In this document: in pieces, positions 7,713-16,005 of the stretch
How the letters are laid out: every line of letters starts with the position of its first letter
Numbering within the stretch: the stretch's first letter is position 1
Assembly (NCBI RefSeq): GCF_003148625.1
Contig: NZ_QGGO01000043.1
Coordinates: 1-35,404, forward strand
Length of the DNA stretch: 35,404 bases
Origin: Arcicella aurantiaca
GTDB lineage: Bacteria; Bacteroidota; Bacteroidia; Cytophagales; Spirosomataceae
Direction: 5' to 3'
Made by a program: the position numbers and the translations under genes
The notes under the pieces: generated by a model
Database searches by the model: none
The model's input: only the letters and a program-made list of their open reading frames with translations
What the model was told of the DNA's origin: nothing

Positions 7713-8177
7713 TTATTGCAAGGGATAGTCCATTTTAATGTCTGTGCGTTCATACAAAGTTGCTCCGATTGGCACTTCAACAAAACCAAGATTGGAATAC
7801 ATGGTAATAGCTGGGATTAGTTTACGGTTTGAGAGCAAATATAAACTTTTGGCATTCCTTTTTTTAGCTTCTTCAATAGAGAAAATACATAACTTTTTAC
7901 CTAAGCCTAATCCTTGGGCTTTGGGAGTTACGCCCATTTTGGCAAGTTCATAAATATCGTCTCCGTCATGAATTAGGGCGGAAGTTCCTACAATTTCATC
8001 GCCTAATTTTGCCAAAAATATTTGCCCACCGTTATTGATAATTTCTTCTGGAGCGTCTAATTGCTCTAAATCGTGTGGTTCAATTTTAAAGAATTTTTCA
8101 ATCCATTCAACGTTAATTTTTTTGAAATCTTCTTTGTAAATGGTTTGATATTCAATGATTTGTATTGATTGTTCCAT
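7713..8177 (-). CDS. GNAT-family N-acetyltransferase
   Basis: A 154-residue GNAT protein. Motif A is visible as ELAKMGVTPKAQGLGLGKKL and motif B as LYLLSNRKLIPAITMYSNLGF, which resembles MarR-associated acetyltransferases that act on small amines or arylalkylamines. A longer frame (to 8207) would start inside the palindromic element at 8183, giving a spurious MTGYKPVLQI prefix, so I use the ATG at 8177 (MEQSIQIIEYQ). The 63-base gap to the downstream GNAT gene has no terminator that I can see. Confidence 0.85.
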   Translation of the reverse strand: MEQSIQIIEYQTIYKEDFKKINVEWIEKFFKIEPHDLEQLDAPEEIINNGGQIFLAKLGDEIVGTSALIHDGDDIYELAKMGVTPKAQGLGLGKKLCIFSIEEAKKRNAKSLYLLSNRKLIPAITMYSNLGFVEVPIGATLYERTDIKMDYPLQ

Positions 8178-8182
8178 GATTT

Positions 8183-8242
8183 GTAGGACAGGTTTGTAAC
8201 CTGTCAAAATTATAATAGATACAGGCTGGAAGCCTATCCTAC
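8183..8242. repeat. GTAG...CTAC REP pair between two GNAT genes
   Basis: GTAGGACAGG (8183) is the inverse of CCTATCCTAC (8233-8242) with one mismatch. Each half is also a hairpin: GACAGGTTTGTAACCTGTC on the left and AGGCTGGAAGCCT (8223-8235) on the right. The element fills the gap between the two GNAT genes almost exactly (8178-8248). Confidence 0.8.
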
Positions 8243-8248
8243 TTTATC

Positions 8249-8734
8249 CTAAATTATTTCTTTCTCAAAAAAGTGCGTATCTACCGCCATAATTGGAAAT
8301 ACACTTGGCAAATTTTGTTTTTCAATGAGCGTAAAACCATTTCTTTCATAAAATCTGATAGCGGCTTGCAGTCTTTCGAGTGTACCAAGATAAACATTTG
8401 TTATTTGATTTGCTTGGGCTGATTCAACTAAAATATCTAATAATTTCTGAGCGATTCCGTGTTCTTTTCCTCTAAATTCTTTTTTGACAAACATTTTTCT
8501 GATTGCTCCAATATTTTCACCGCAATCAATTAAAGCGATTGTACCAACGACTGTATTTTCGTGTTTGGCAACCCAAAAATTCCCTTTTTTCTGTTGATAG
8601 AAATTTGGAATATCTAATAAATCTTGTTGCTCATTTATCGTAATGGGTACTTGAAATTCATTTTGTTGAATGTTCAAAATCAAGTTTACTATTTGTTCAG
8701 TGTCTTGATTTTCAAATGGTTGTATTGTAATCAT
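8249..8734 (-). CDS. GNAT-family N-acetyltransferase
   Basis: A 161-residue GNAT protein. AIRKMFVKKEFRGKEHGIAQ is beta-4 plus motif A, with R/G/G in the pyrophosphate loop, and VYLGTLERLQAAIRFYERNG is motif B. The EKNGF-like end resembles the MarR-associated GNAT group. The substrate is unknown. It is transcribed toward the other two GNAT genes and could share their transcript, although a REP pair separates each from the next. Confidence 0.85.
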   Translation of the reverse strand: MITIQPFENQDTEQIVNLILNIQQNEFQVPITINEQQDLLDIPNFYQQKKGNFWVAKHENTVVGTIALIDCGENIGAIRKMFVKKEFRGKEHGIAQKLLDILVESAQANQITNVYLGTLERLQAAIRFYERNGFTLIEKQNLPSVFPIMAVDTHFFEKEII

Positions 8735-8828
8735 AATTTTAAGCGAAAAGCGAATACGATACTTTTAGTAATTTGTGTTGTTGTTCGCAATGGTTATTTC
8801 AAAATATTTTTCATGTTTATAATTTACT

Positions 8829-8872
8829 TACGGACAAGGCTGTCCGTACTACACAAAGGCTGTCCGTACTAC
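8829..8872. repeat. REP hairpin with 20-base tandem duplication
   Basis: TACGGACA and TGTCCGTA (8829-8848) form a hairpin followed by CTAC; the segment AAGGCTGTCCGTACTACACA is then repeated directly. On the minus strand each unit begins GTAGTACGGACAGCC. The CTA at 8869-8871 is the TAG stop codon of the phzF-like gene. A second pair of this family lies at 23089-23156. Confidence 0.8.
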
Positions 8873-9651
8873 ACAAATATTTCTCCAATGAGATATGGGG
8901 CTGCTTTGCCTGCAATTTTTACTCTGTCGCCCACTAATTTACAGGCTAAATTTCCTCTACGTGGCGATATTTGGCGGGCGGATAATGTGTTTTTTTGCAA
9001 AGCTTTTGCCCAATACGCCGTTAAAGTTGTATGAGCAGAACCTGTCACGGGGTCTTCGTCGATACCTGCTTGTGGACCAAAAAATCTTGAAACGAAATCA
9101 ACTTCATCACCTTTTGCCGTTACGATAATGCCACGACAAGCGACTTCACCAATTTTACGAAAATCTGGTTTTAAGCCTTTTACTTGAGCTTCATTTTCCA
9201 TAATTAGTAAATAATCGCTGATGCCTTTGAAGGTTTCCTTTGGGGGAATTCCTAAACCATCAATGAATGCTTGAGGAGTTTCTGCAACTTGCAAATTATC
9301 AACAGGAAAGTCCAATTCTAACAAATCATCTTGTTGCTCAACCGTCAAAATGCCACTTCGAGAATTAAATTCTATTAAGTTTTTGGGATATTTTTCGTAC
9401 TGAAAAAGCGTGTAAGCAGTTGCCAACGTGGCATGACCGCACAAATCAACTTCCACGGCAGGCGTAAACCAACGAATATGAAATTTATCGCCTTCTGGAA
9501 TATAAAAAGCTGTTTCGGCAAGGTTATTTTCTGCGGCAATTTTTTGCATTAATTCATCTGAAAGCCATTCTTTTAGTGGAACAACTGCGGCTGGGTTTCC
9601 TCCAAAAACAGTATCTGAAAATGCGTCTATTTGATATATTTTTAAATTCAT
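8869..9651 (-). CDS. PhzF-family isomerase/epimerase-like protein
   Basis: A 260-residue member of the PhzF/diaminopimelate-epimerase-fold family. MNLKIYQIDAFSDTVFGGNP is the diagnostic N-terminus, NNLAETAFY contains the catalytic Glu (E46), DLCGHATLATAY is the conserved mid motif, and DEDPVTGSAHTTL is the C-terminal motif. It has the usual two-lobed length. Members isomerise small metabolites; the substrate here is unknown. The longest frame to 9714 adds a non-family prefix, so the ATG at 9651 is used. It lies 62 bases after the MarR gene, probably in one operon. The last sense codon and stop lie in a REP element. Confidence 0.92.
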   Translation of the reverse strand: MNLKIYQIDAFSDTVFGGNPAAVVPLKEWLSDELMQKIAAENNLAETAFYIPEGDKFHIRWFTPAVEVDLCGHATLATAYTLFQYEKYPKNLIEFNSRSGILTVEQQDDLLELDFPVDNLQVAETPQAFIDGLGIPPKETFKGISDYLLIMENEAQVKGLKPDFRKIGEVACRGIIVTAKGDEVDFVSRFFGPQAGIDEDPVTGSAHTTLTAYWAKALQKNTLSARQISPRRGNLACKLVGDRVKIAGKAAPYLIGEIFV

Positions 9652-9713
9652 GAGTTGTAAAAAGTAGTTTGTTGAAAATGGTTGCTCGTATAATTTTCGC
9701 TTATCGCCAATCA

Positions 9714-10199
9714 CTATTCGCTTATTTTATGAAATTCTTTGAAGCGTTCTAAGTAATTTTTTTCTGCCCAAACGTCTTCAATTTCTTTAATGGCAATCAT
9801 GATATTATGTTCTCTCGTCTCGATAATTTCATCGTTCATTGCTCTGATTTCAGACCAAATTTTTTGTAAGGTTGGCAATAAAGTCTTCCCTTTTTTTGAG
9901 AGTTTTAAATTTCTTTTACGGGCATCTTCCGCTGATTTTTTTGAAATGATGAAGCCTTTTTTTTCTAAATCTTTCGCAATCTGAATAATGGCGGGATGCG
10001 AAACATTCAAGTTTTCAGCCAATTCCATAATGCTGGCTTCACCTTTTTGAGATAAATAATAGTAAAGCGGGAAAAATCTTGGCTCAAAATCTACATTATA
10101 AAATCTGTAAACATCCAAAGTGCTTTGCATTCCTAAATCGCTTAGGCGTTTCAGTCGGCTGGCAAAAGCTAATGTTCCCAACTCCAATAATAAATCCAT
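9714..10199 (-). CDS. MarR-family transcriptional regulator
   Basis: A 161-residue winged-helix regulator. The helix-turn-helix is in ASIMELAENLNVSHPAIIQI (residues ~55-74) and the wing in KKSAEDARKRNLKLSKKGK, with the family's Asp-x-Arg (EDARKR) at the wing tip. Long flanking helices form the dimer interface. It is upstream of the phzF-like gene on the same strand and probably controls it together with itself, through the palindrome at 10225. Confidence 0.92.
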   Translation of the reverse strand: MDLLLELGTLAFASRLKRLSDLGMQSTLDVYRFYNVDFEPRFFPLYYYLSQKGEASIMELAENLNVSHPAIIQIAKDLEKKGFIISKKSAEDARKRNLKLSKKGKTLLPTLQKIWSEIRAMNDEIIETREHNIMIAIKEIEDVWAEKNYLERFKEFHKISE

Positions 10200-10224
10200 A
10201 AAATAGAAAAGATTGTTTTGAAAT

Positions 10225-10260
10225 ATTTGTGTAAGTAATTACGTAATTGATTACGCAAAT
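10225..10260. promoter_or_regulatory. Palindromic operator upstream of the MarR gene
   Basis: A 36-base symmetric site centred at 10242.5. The core AATTACGTAATT (10237-10248) is a perfect palindrome, and the flanks ATTTGTGTAAGT and GATTACGCAAAT pair at 9 of 12 positions. It begins 26 bases upstream of the MarR start codon, where an autorepressor site is expected. TTACGTAA-like cores suit MarR dimers. Confidence 0.7.
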
Positions 10261-10352
10261 TTTAAATTAATTTATGAATAAACCAAAAAAGTTTTTCAAA
10301 ATTTATTTAAGAAGTGATTTTTGAGAAGTTTATTTATTTGATAATCAATTGA

Positions 10353-11312
10353 TTAACGGTTTGTTGTAAAGTCAATCATTCGATTGTCTCCCCAATAAAG
10401 TTCATTAGGGTTAGGCTGATAAAATCCACAATGTCCACCGTAATTTGGGAATTCTGCAAAGATAAAATCAGACTTTTGGGCAATATCCAACATCACACAA
10501 CTGTCAGATAAAACAGGGTCGTTTTGGGCATTTAGCAGTAAAGTCGGGACACGAATTTTGTCCACTACGTGCATGGCAGCACAGCTATTGTAATAATCTT
10601 TGGCATCTTTAAAACCGTGAAGCGGTGCGATATAATAGTCTGTAAAATCGTCGAGATATTTGAATTTTGGAAATTCTTTAAGCATTTCGGCATCAATTAG
10701 TTCCGCACGATTTTGAAGAAATTTCAATAATTTACTCTTGAAACGTTCGGCATAAAATCCGTTTTTGCCCATTGCATCTACGCTTCCTTGCATATCGGTT
10801 GGAGAAGAAATAGCAACGATTTTCTTGATTTCCGTTGGAATATTTCTGCCTTTTTCGCCTGCATATTTTAGCGAAATATTCCCGCCTTTACTGTACCCAA
10901 CTAATACGATTTCGGTATATTTTTTCAGATTTAAAGCATGATTGATGACGGCTTCTAAATCGTTGGAACTTCCATGAATGGTGATTCTTTCTAAGCGATT
11001 ATTTTCACCGCCTAATCCTCGATGATTCCAAGACAATGCGTCATAATTGGCTAAATTAAAGGCTTTTACACCACCTAATAAATAGGGACGAGTGGAGTTT
11101 CCGAGAAATCCATGCGTAAGAATGGCAAGTTTTGAGTTGTTTTCAGTTGACTTTGACCAATCTAAATCTAAGAAATCTCCGTCTGATAATTCGATTCTTT
11201 CACGTGTGTAATTTATGCCATTTACTTTACGAAAAACACTTGGATAAATAGTTGAAACGTGTTGATTTTTCCAAATATGTGAGGGTTGATAGGTAGATTT
11301 TATGATGGGCAT
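10353..11312 (-). CDS. YheT-like alpha/beta hydrolase
   Basis: A 319-residue hydrolase of the YheT/ABHD1-3 family. The oxyanion region is LTHGFLGNSTRPY, the nucleophile elbow is GYSKGG (S141), the acid is D265 in NAQNDPVLS, and the His is H294 in YGGHCGF. All three are present. The N-terminus (SHIWKNQHVSTIYPSVFR) is typical of the family. No signal peptide, so cytoplasmic. The substrate is probably a lipid or other ester, but this is not known for bacterial members. It is a single gene on the minus strand between the MarR operator region and a strong hairpin at 11419. Confidence 0.9.
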   Translation of the reverse strand: MPIIKSTYQPSHIWKNQHVSTIYPSVFRKVNGINYTRERIELSDGDFLDLDWSKSTENNSKLAILTHGFLGNSTRPYLLGGVKAFNLANYDALSWNHRGLGGENNRLERITIHGSSNDLEAVINHALNLKKYTEIVLVGYSKGGNISLKYAGEKGRNIPTEIKKIVAISSPTDMQGSVDAMGKNGFYAERFKSKLLKFLQNRAELIDAEMLKEFPKFKYLDDFTDYYIAPLHGFKDAKDYYNSCAAMHVVDKIRVPTLLLNAQNDPVLSDSCVMLDIAQKSDFIFAEFPNYGGHCGFYQPNPNELYWGDNRMIDFTTNR

Positions 11313-11418
11313 TTTGAGGATTGGTTTGTGATAATGTTTTTGCGAAATACGAATTAATCACATTTTGAGGTATTTTCCAATTAGTGCTTTTCCAACTTAA
11401 TTTTGATGACGAATTACG

Positions 11419-11451
11419 AACTTCCCGAAAGTTTTTAACTTTCGGGAAGTT
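11419..11451. repeat. Perfect 15-bp hairpin between two minus-strand genes
   Basis: AACTTCCCGAAAGTT and AACTTTCGGGAAGTT are perfect inverses around TTT. It lies 43 bases downstream of the cytochrome peroxidase-like gene stop (minus strand) and upstream of the YheT-like gene. There is no clear T-tract on the minus strand, so a REP-type hairpin or an imperfect terminator are both possible. Confidence 0.75.
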
Positions 11452-11494
11452 AAGGAAATAGCTATTTTTACAATTGCATATTTCCGTAATTCTT

Positions 11495-12679
11495 TTACTT
11501 AATATTTCCTCCTGGATTCAAATTGCTTGGCACACGAGTTGGAACAGTTTTATCGAAACTATTATCAGAAAGAGCATTAATAAAAGCAATGATTTCTTGT
11601 TGTCTTCCTGCAATACGTACCTGACGGATAAGCGGGTCAACTTGACGAATATTGACATTTGGGTTTTGAGAATTTCCGCCCGCAATACGTCCATAAAATC
11701 CAACAACTTGATTCAAATCTTGAAAAACGCCACTGTGCATAAATGGAGCAGTAAATTGCAAATTTCGCAAACTGGCAGTACGGAAAGCATAAGTATTATT
11801 TGCACCTGCGTCACTTGCGGTATTTTTTAGATTATCAGGTACAGAAAGTACGTGCAATTGGTAGTCAGAAAACATATCTCCCGAATGACAAGTAGCACAA
11901 CCAGCATCTCTGAATGATTGCATTCCTTGCACTTGTTGAGGTGTAAGGGCGGTTCTGTCGCCACGCTGAAAACGGTCGTAAGGTGAATTATTGGTAATTA
12001 AAGTTCTTTCAAATGAAGCAATTGCTTTTCCCAAATTAATCGCCGTTATGGCTTGTGTTACGTTGCCAAAAGCTGCTTGGAAAAGTGTTCTGTATTCAGT
12101 AATATTTCTTAGTCGTGCCACCACACTGTCTAAAGCAACAGCTTCAGAGTAAGTTGTGCCACGCATTTCTTCAAGCGTAACGATTGGACCTAAGGATTGA
12201 TTTTCAAGACTTTGCGTGCGGTTATCCCAAAACATCGGAGCCGTTGACGGGTTATAAACGCCTGAGGCATTCATGCCATTGAAACCCGAATTAAGAATTG
12301 TCTGAGCATTTCGCTTTACAAAAGCAATGGTATTTGGCGAAAGAAAATGGCGAGTTGTTCCAAATCCTGTGGCATTTACACCGATTGAAAGGTCTAAACC
12401 ATCGGAATATCCCGTACTTGGGTGGTGACAAGTGGCACAGGCAACGTCTTTTTTGCCCGATAAAATGGGGTCATAAAATAGCATTTTTCCAAGTGCAACC
12501 TTAGCGGTACTCGTTGGATTATCGGCAGGACTATTGGCAAAAGCCGCCAAGCGAGATTGACTTAAAGAATCAACTGAAGGAGTCAGGGTTTCAGTTGTTT
12601 CGTTTTTTTGACAAGCATAAAATATGACAGTGCCTAAAACAAAAAATAGAGCTGAGGATAATCTGTGGTGGTTTTTCAT
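11495..12679 (-). CDS. Di-haem cytochrome c peroxidase/MauG-like lipoprotein
   Basis: A 394-residue protein with a lipoprotein signal (hydrophobic ALFFVLGTVIFYAC, lipid Cys at 23). Two haem-binding CxxCH sites occur, CATCHH at 81-85 and CATCHS at 261-265, the arrangement of bacterial di-haem peroxidases and MauG. The LGKMLFYDPILSG and GCATCHSG contexts are typical. It should sit in the periplasm or outer membrane and reduce peroxide or act in an oxidative modification. The longer frame to 12715 would start with TTG inside the -7 promoter box, so the ATG at 12679 is correct. Confidence 0.92.
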   Translation of the reverse strand: MKNHHRLSSALFFVLGTVIFYACQKNETTETLTPSVDSLSQSRLAAFANSPADNPTSTAKVALGKMLFYDPILSGKKDVACATCHHPSTGYSDGLDLSIGVNATGFGTTRHFLSPNTIAFVKRNAQTILNSGFNGMNASGVYNPSTAPMFWDNRTQSLENQSLGPIVTLEEMRGTTYSEAVALDSVVARLRNITEYRTLFQAAFGNVTQAITAINLGKAIASFERTLITNNSPYDRFQRGDRTALTPQQVQGMQSFRDAGCATCHSGDMFSDYQLHVLSVPDNLKNTASDAGANNTYAFRTASLRNLQFTAPFMHSGVFQDLNQVVGFYGRIAGGNSQNPNVNIRQVDPLIRQVRIAGRQQEIIAFINALSDNSFDKTVPTRVPSNLNPGGNIK

Positions 12680-12712
12680 AATAGATAAAAATTTGCGTGG
12701 AGTGAGCTTGTT

Positions 12713-12743
12713 CAAAGATTATTTTACGTATAATTTTTATCAA
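12713..12743 (-). promoter_or_regulatory. Promoter of the cytochrome peroxidase-like gene
   Basis: Read on the minus strand: TTG (12743-12741), 20 bases, then AATCTTTG (12720-12713), one base off the Bacteroidota TAnnTTTG box. Transcription would start near 12706, giving a ~27-base leader to the ATG at 12679. This also settles the choice of start codon. Confidence 0.6.
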
Positions 12744-12847
12744 ATGTTAAGAGAGTTTAAGTATTGGGAAATTAACGAAGAAACTTAATAGCTTATTAGA
12801 TGAGTCTTGTGAAAAAAACTTGCGGAGGGAAAAAAAATAAATGAAAA

Positions 12848-12943
12848 AAGGTCTTAATTATCTAATAAAAAGATGAATGATAAGTAACAATTGCCGCCAC
12901 AATTGTTATTATTTTCAAACTTTTCATTTGATAATAAGACCTT
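12848..12943. repeat. Long imperfect hairpin with GTCTTA arms
   Basis: Outer arms AAGGTCTTAATTATC and GATAATAAGACCTT and inner arms AACAATTG and CAATTGTT share a centre near 12896, with the loop CCGCCA. Both levels fold together into a ~96-base structure. A short palindrome (CCTTATAAGG) follows directly at 12940. Confidence 0.65.
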
Positions 12944-13115
12944 ATAAGGTTAATTAAATAGGTTTAATATTTTCTAAAGCCTTCAAATTATTGAAAGGCT
13001 ATTTACTTTTGAAAGAAATTAAAAATATCTAATGTGTTGATAATCATTTGAATAACTGAAAAGAGATATTTTGCAAACTTTGAGCTGAAAATTTAAAAGT
13101 CTCTTTGTTTTTTCA

Positions 13116-13144
13116 TTGATTATGGTAAAATATTGCTACTTTTG
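13116..13144 (+). promoter_or_regulatory. Orphan Bacteroidota-type promoter
   Basis: TTG at 13116, 18 bases, then TACTTTTG at 13137 matches the -33/-7 consensus very well. The nearest gene downstream, the AraC regulator, starts 435 bases later. The -7 box overlaps a stem (TTGCAATT 13142-13149 against AATTGCAA 13172-13179) that is followed by TTTTT. It may make a short terminated RNA or a long 5' leader. Confidence 0.5.
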
Positions 13145-13578
13145 CAATTATAACATCGATATTCACTTATAAATTGCAATTTTTGATAAAATTCTACCGA
13201 TTTAGGTTTAAATTCGATTGGCGTACACCTATCTTTATTACTTCACAAAGTTAGCGTCACATTTTTATCATCTAATTGTCTAATAGTATCATTTAAGTTA
13301 TACGTTAATATCATTATAACACATTAAATCTATCTTTTGTCCAAATTTAATGAAAGCAATTTCTTTGTAAAAGGAACATTTTGTTTATGATTTTCAAATA
13401 GATTTTAATGCCATATTTTCTTGCTACCTCAAAAAAATATTTTTTTTAACATGGGCTTAGGCTTCTATTGTGTCTATTTTTTTGGGTGTTTACAATGCTT
13501 TGTAAATGCTTTTAATGTGAGTTGGATATTAAAACCGTGCAGAAAACTATGATTTCTAAATACTGCTAACACATAATT

Positions 13579-14484
13579 ATGGAACGAATTATTTTACCAC
13601 ACGCTCAAGAGAAAAATATAGAAGAGTATGTAGAAAGGCGTATCTCTTTTACTACGGAATATGCTCAATTAAATATCTTTGATACTACAAAAATTGCCAA
13701 AAATGTTACCTATCAGTATGATAAACCCAGTATATTGAGTATGGTTTCGGGAAAAAAAGTGATTTGGAAAAACACCCATGAATCGTATGAATTTGTACCG
13801 GGGGAAACACTAATTATTCCGAGTTCTCAAAAATTAACTTTCGATTTTCCAGACGCAAGCATTGAAAACCCTACTCAGTGTCTAACTTTTTCTATTGACC
13901 CCGACAAATTATTAGAGACTGTTCGCTCTTTTAGCCAAAATACTATTCTTGGAAAAAAATATTGTTGGGATAACAATAATATTCCAATTCATCTAAATTA
14001 TAATGAGAAAGTTCAAAATTTAATCAGAGGTTTAGTTCAGATATTTACAGAGGAACATCCTTCAAAAGAAATGTTTGCGGAGCTGGCACTAAAAGATTTG
14101 ATTCTTAGATTATTACAATCAAATGCACGTATCTTTTTGTTAGAATCTAATAAAATTCTTGGAGAAGAAAATCGTTTAACTTCTATTGTAAAGTATATTC
14201 AAGAGCATCTTACTGGAAATATAACAGTAGATATTTTGGCAGATAAAGCTTGTATGAGCAAGTCTAATTTTTTTAAATGTTTCAAAAATACTTTTGGTAT
14301 AACGCCTTTAGAATATATTTTATCTGAAAGAATAAAATTATCTAAAAAAATGCTTGAACAAAGTAATTTATCATTGGATAGAATTGCACATGATACAGGT
14401 TTTAGTAATGCCGCTTATTTGATAAGGCAATTTAAAAAACATGAACAAACAACTCCGGGAGAATATAGAAATACGTTTAGGTAG
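13579..14484 (+). CDS. AraC-family transcriptional activator
   Basis: A 301-residue regulator. The C-terminal ~100 residues carry the AraC double helix-turn-helix: ITVDILADKACMSKSNFFKC for the first, then SLDRIAHDTGFSNAAYLIRQ and FKKHEQTTPGEYR for the second. The N-terminal half (beta-rich, WKNTHESYEFVPGETLIIPS) is a cupin-like ligand or dimer domain of the AraC_N type. It stands 280 bases upstream of the GH105 gene on the same strand, so control of pectin genes is plausible but not shown. The binding ligand is unknown. Confidence 0.9.
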   Translation: MERIILPHAQEKNIEEYVERRISFTTEYAQLNIFDTTKIAKNVTYQYDKPSILSMVSGKKVIWKNTHESYEFVPGETLIIPSSQKLTFDFPDASIENPTQCLTFSIDPDKLLETVRSFSQNTILGKKYCWDNNNIPIHLNYNEKVQNLIRGLVQIFTEEHPSKEMFAELALKDLILRLLQSNARIFLLESNKILGEENRLTSIVKYIQEHLTGNITVDILADKACMSKSNFFKCFKNTFGITPLEYILSERIKLSKKMLEQSNLSLDRIAHDTGFSNAAYLIRQFKKHEQTTPGEYRNTFR

Positions 14485-14496
14485 TTTTGATTCTTG

Positions 14497-14530
14497 ACCA
14501 CAGACGATGTTTTTAGCCTTCGTTTGCGGT
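14497..14530. repeat. REP-like hairpin after the AraC gene
   Basis: ACCACAGACGATG and CTTCGTTTGCGGT pair at 10 of 13 positions around an 8-base loop. It lies 13 bases after the AraC stop codon. It shares the word GACCACAG with the elements at 25796 and 28515. The rest of the 280-base gap to 14764 is AT-rich with no feature I can name. Confidence 0.5.
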
Positions 14531-14764
14531 TTATTTTGACTGAATATTTACCCAAAAGCGTTGTTTTTTTTAAATACAAATTAGGTCACGTATATACTTA
14601 TATGTAATTGTATTAATTAGATGAAAACATTACTTTTAAGGTAAACTTGGTTGAAATATTGTAGGAGTGCTATTGTTAGAATTTCGTTTATTTCAGAGAA
14701 AATTAGATTATAAAAGTGTTCATTGATGCTTTAATAAGACATAATACTCTTAAAATACAACGTA

Positions 14765-15895
14765 ATGAAAATAACTAAACTTTTCACGGGATTATTCATC
14801 TTAATTTCGCATTTTGGCTATACACAGTCGAAAGATTTATTCTTTAAAAATTGGGGAAAAGGAACTTCTCCCGAAGAAATTGGAAAAATAATTTCCGACC
14901 ATTTTGTAGCTTCGCCACATGGACATGGTGGTGGCTCGAATGACTTTAAGTACATCGCTTATCCAGAAGTTTGTGCATGGTATGGTTCTCTTACTTTTGC
15001 CCAATTAACGAAAAATACGGCTTTGAGAGATAGTTTAGTAAAGCGTTTTGATAAACTGAAAACCGAAGAAACCAGCATGATTAACACACCAAACCATGTT
15101 GACCATAGCGTTTTTGGAACAATTCCGCTTGAAATATCTATGCAAGTACCAAACAGAAAACAAGAACGAGATTTAGGATTATTCTTTGCTGATGCTCAGT
15201 GGGTGTCGCCTTTTAGTACGAACGGAAATCCGCAGTCGCAAAAGTATTATGAACAAGGTTTGTCGTGGCAAACTCGTGTTTGGATTGATGATATGTATAT
15301 GATTACGATGATTCAGACGCAGGCATTTAGAGCTACCAAAGACTTGAAATATCTAAATAGAGCAGCCAAAGAAATGGTTTATTATTTGGATAAAATTCAA
15401 CGCCCGAACGGATTGTTTTATCATGCCCCTGACGTTCCATTTTTTTGGGGAAGAGGCAATGGCTGGATGGCAGCAGGTATGAGCGAATTGTTGAGAGTTT
15501 TGCCAAAAAATAATCCTGATTATAACCGAATTATGACGGGTTATAAAGTGATGATGAATAGTTTGTTGCAATATCAGGCGGAAGATGGAATGTGGAAACA
15601 ATTGGTTGATGACCCACAATCTTGGGCTGAAACTTCAGGAACAGGAATGTTTACTTTTGCAATGATAACAGGGGTGAAAAATGGCTGGCTTGATGCTAAA
15701 ACTTTTGGCCCTGCGGCAAGAAAAGGGTGGTTGGCTCTTATAAAATACATTAACGCCAACGGTGAAATCACAGATGTTTGTGAAGGTACTAACAAAAAGA
15801 ATGACCGTCAGTATTATTATGACCGTAAAAGAAAAACAGGCGATAATCACGGACAAGCCCCTATTTTGTGGTGTGTGTCGGCATTTTTAAGGTAG
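14765..15895 (+). CDS. GH105 unsaturated rhamnogalacturonyl hydrolase
   Basis: A 376-residue protein with a signal peptide (MKITKLFTGLFILISHFGYT). It matches the GH88/GH105 (alpha/alpha)6-barrel family: WIDDMYMI (173-180) carries the catalytic Asp pair region, and FFWGRGNGWMAAGMSELL (227-244) is diagnostic, with DGMWKQLVDDP and ETSGTGMFTFA further on. It removes the unsaturated galacturonyl residue from rhamnogalacturonan-I fragments made by a lyase, in the periplasm. Together with the GH106 enzyme at 18159 it points to use of plant pectin. The stop TAG is provided by the end of the palindromic element at 15892. Confidence 0.9.
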   Translation: MKITKLFTGLFILISHFGYTQSKDLFFKNWGKGTSPEEIGKIISDHFVASPHGHGGGSNDFKYIAYPEVCAWYGSLTFAQLTKNTALRDSLVKRFDKLKTEETSMINTPNHVDHSVFGTIPLEISMQVPNRKQERDLGLFFADAQWVSPFSTNGNPQSQKYYEQGLSWQTRVWIDDMYMITMIQTQAFRATKDLKYLNRAAKEMVYYLDKIQRPNGLFYHAPDVPFFWGRGNGWMAAGMSELLRVLPKNNPDYNRIMTGYKVMMNSLLQYQAEDGMWKQLVDDPQSWAETSGTGMFTFAMITGVKNGWLDAKTFGPAARKGWLALIKYINANGEITDVCEGTNKKNDRQYYYDRKRKTGDNHGQAPILWCVSAFLR

Positions 15896-16005
15896 AGACG
15901 TTGCCTGCAACGTCTTTATGTTACCTGCAACATTAGATTTTACTGATGTGAAAATCTAATGTTGTATCTTGTTTTACCCCAAGACGTTGCAGGCAACGTC
16001 TCTAC
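15892..16005. repeat. 114-bp GTAG...CTAC double palindrome ending two genes
   Basis: Arms 15892-15916 and 15981-16005 (GTAGAGACGTTGCCTGCAAC-GTCTT) are perfect 25-base inverses; each arm also forms its own hairpin (GACGTTGC/GCAACGTC). Nested inside, CAACATTAGATTTT and AAAATCTAATGTTG are perfect 14-base inverses. It spans the whole gap between two convergent genes. TAG at 15893-15895 stops the plus-strand gene and CTA at 16002-16004 stops the minus-strand gene. It should also act as a bidirectional terminator hairpin. Confidence 0.92.

Larger units (their letters stand above)
12744..13578. other. 835-bp AT-rich non-coding region
   Basis: The region between the peroxidase promoter and the AraC gene holds no credible gene; frames are short and start in low-complexity sequence. 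It contains a long hairpin (12848-12943), a smaller stem-loop at about 12977-13003 (AGCCTTCAA against TTGAAAGGCT, one bulge) and an apparently good promoter at 13116 that does not immediately precede a gene. The remainder up to 13578 shows nothing that I can name. Confidence 0.6.

Noticed and set aside
12680-12715. Longer start of the di-haem peroxidase (TTG at 12715)
   Set aside because: The TTG is part of the -7 promoter box, and the shorter form begins with a good lipoprotein signal.
13451-13552. 33-codon frame in the region before the AraC gene
   Set aside because: Too short, no coding bias and unusual Cys content; no evidence of translation.
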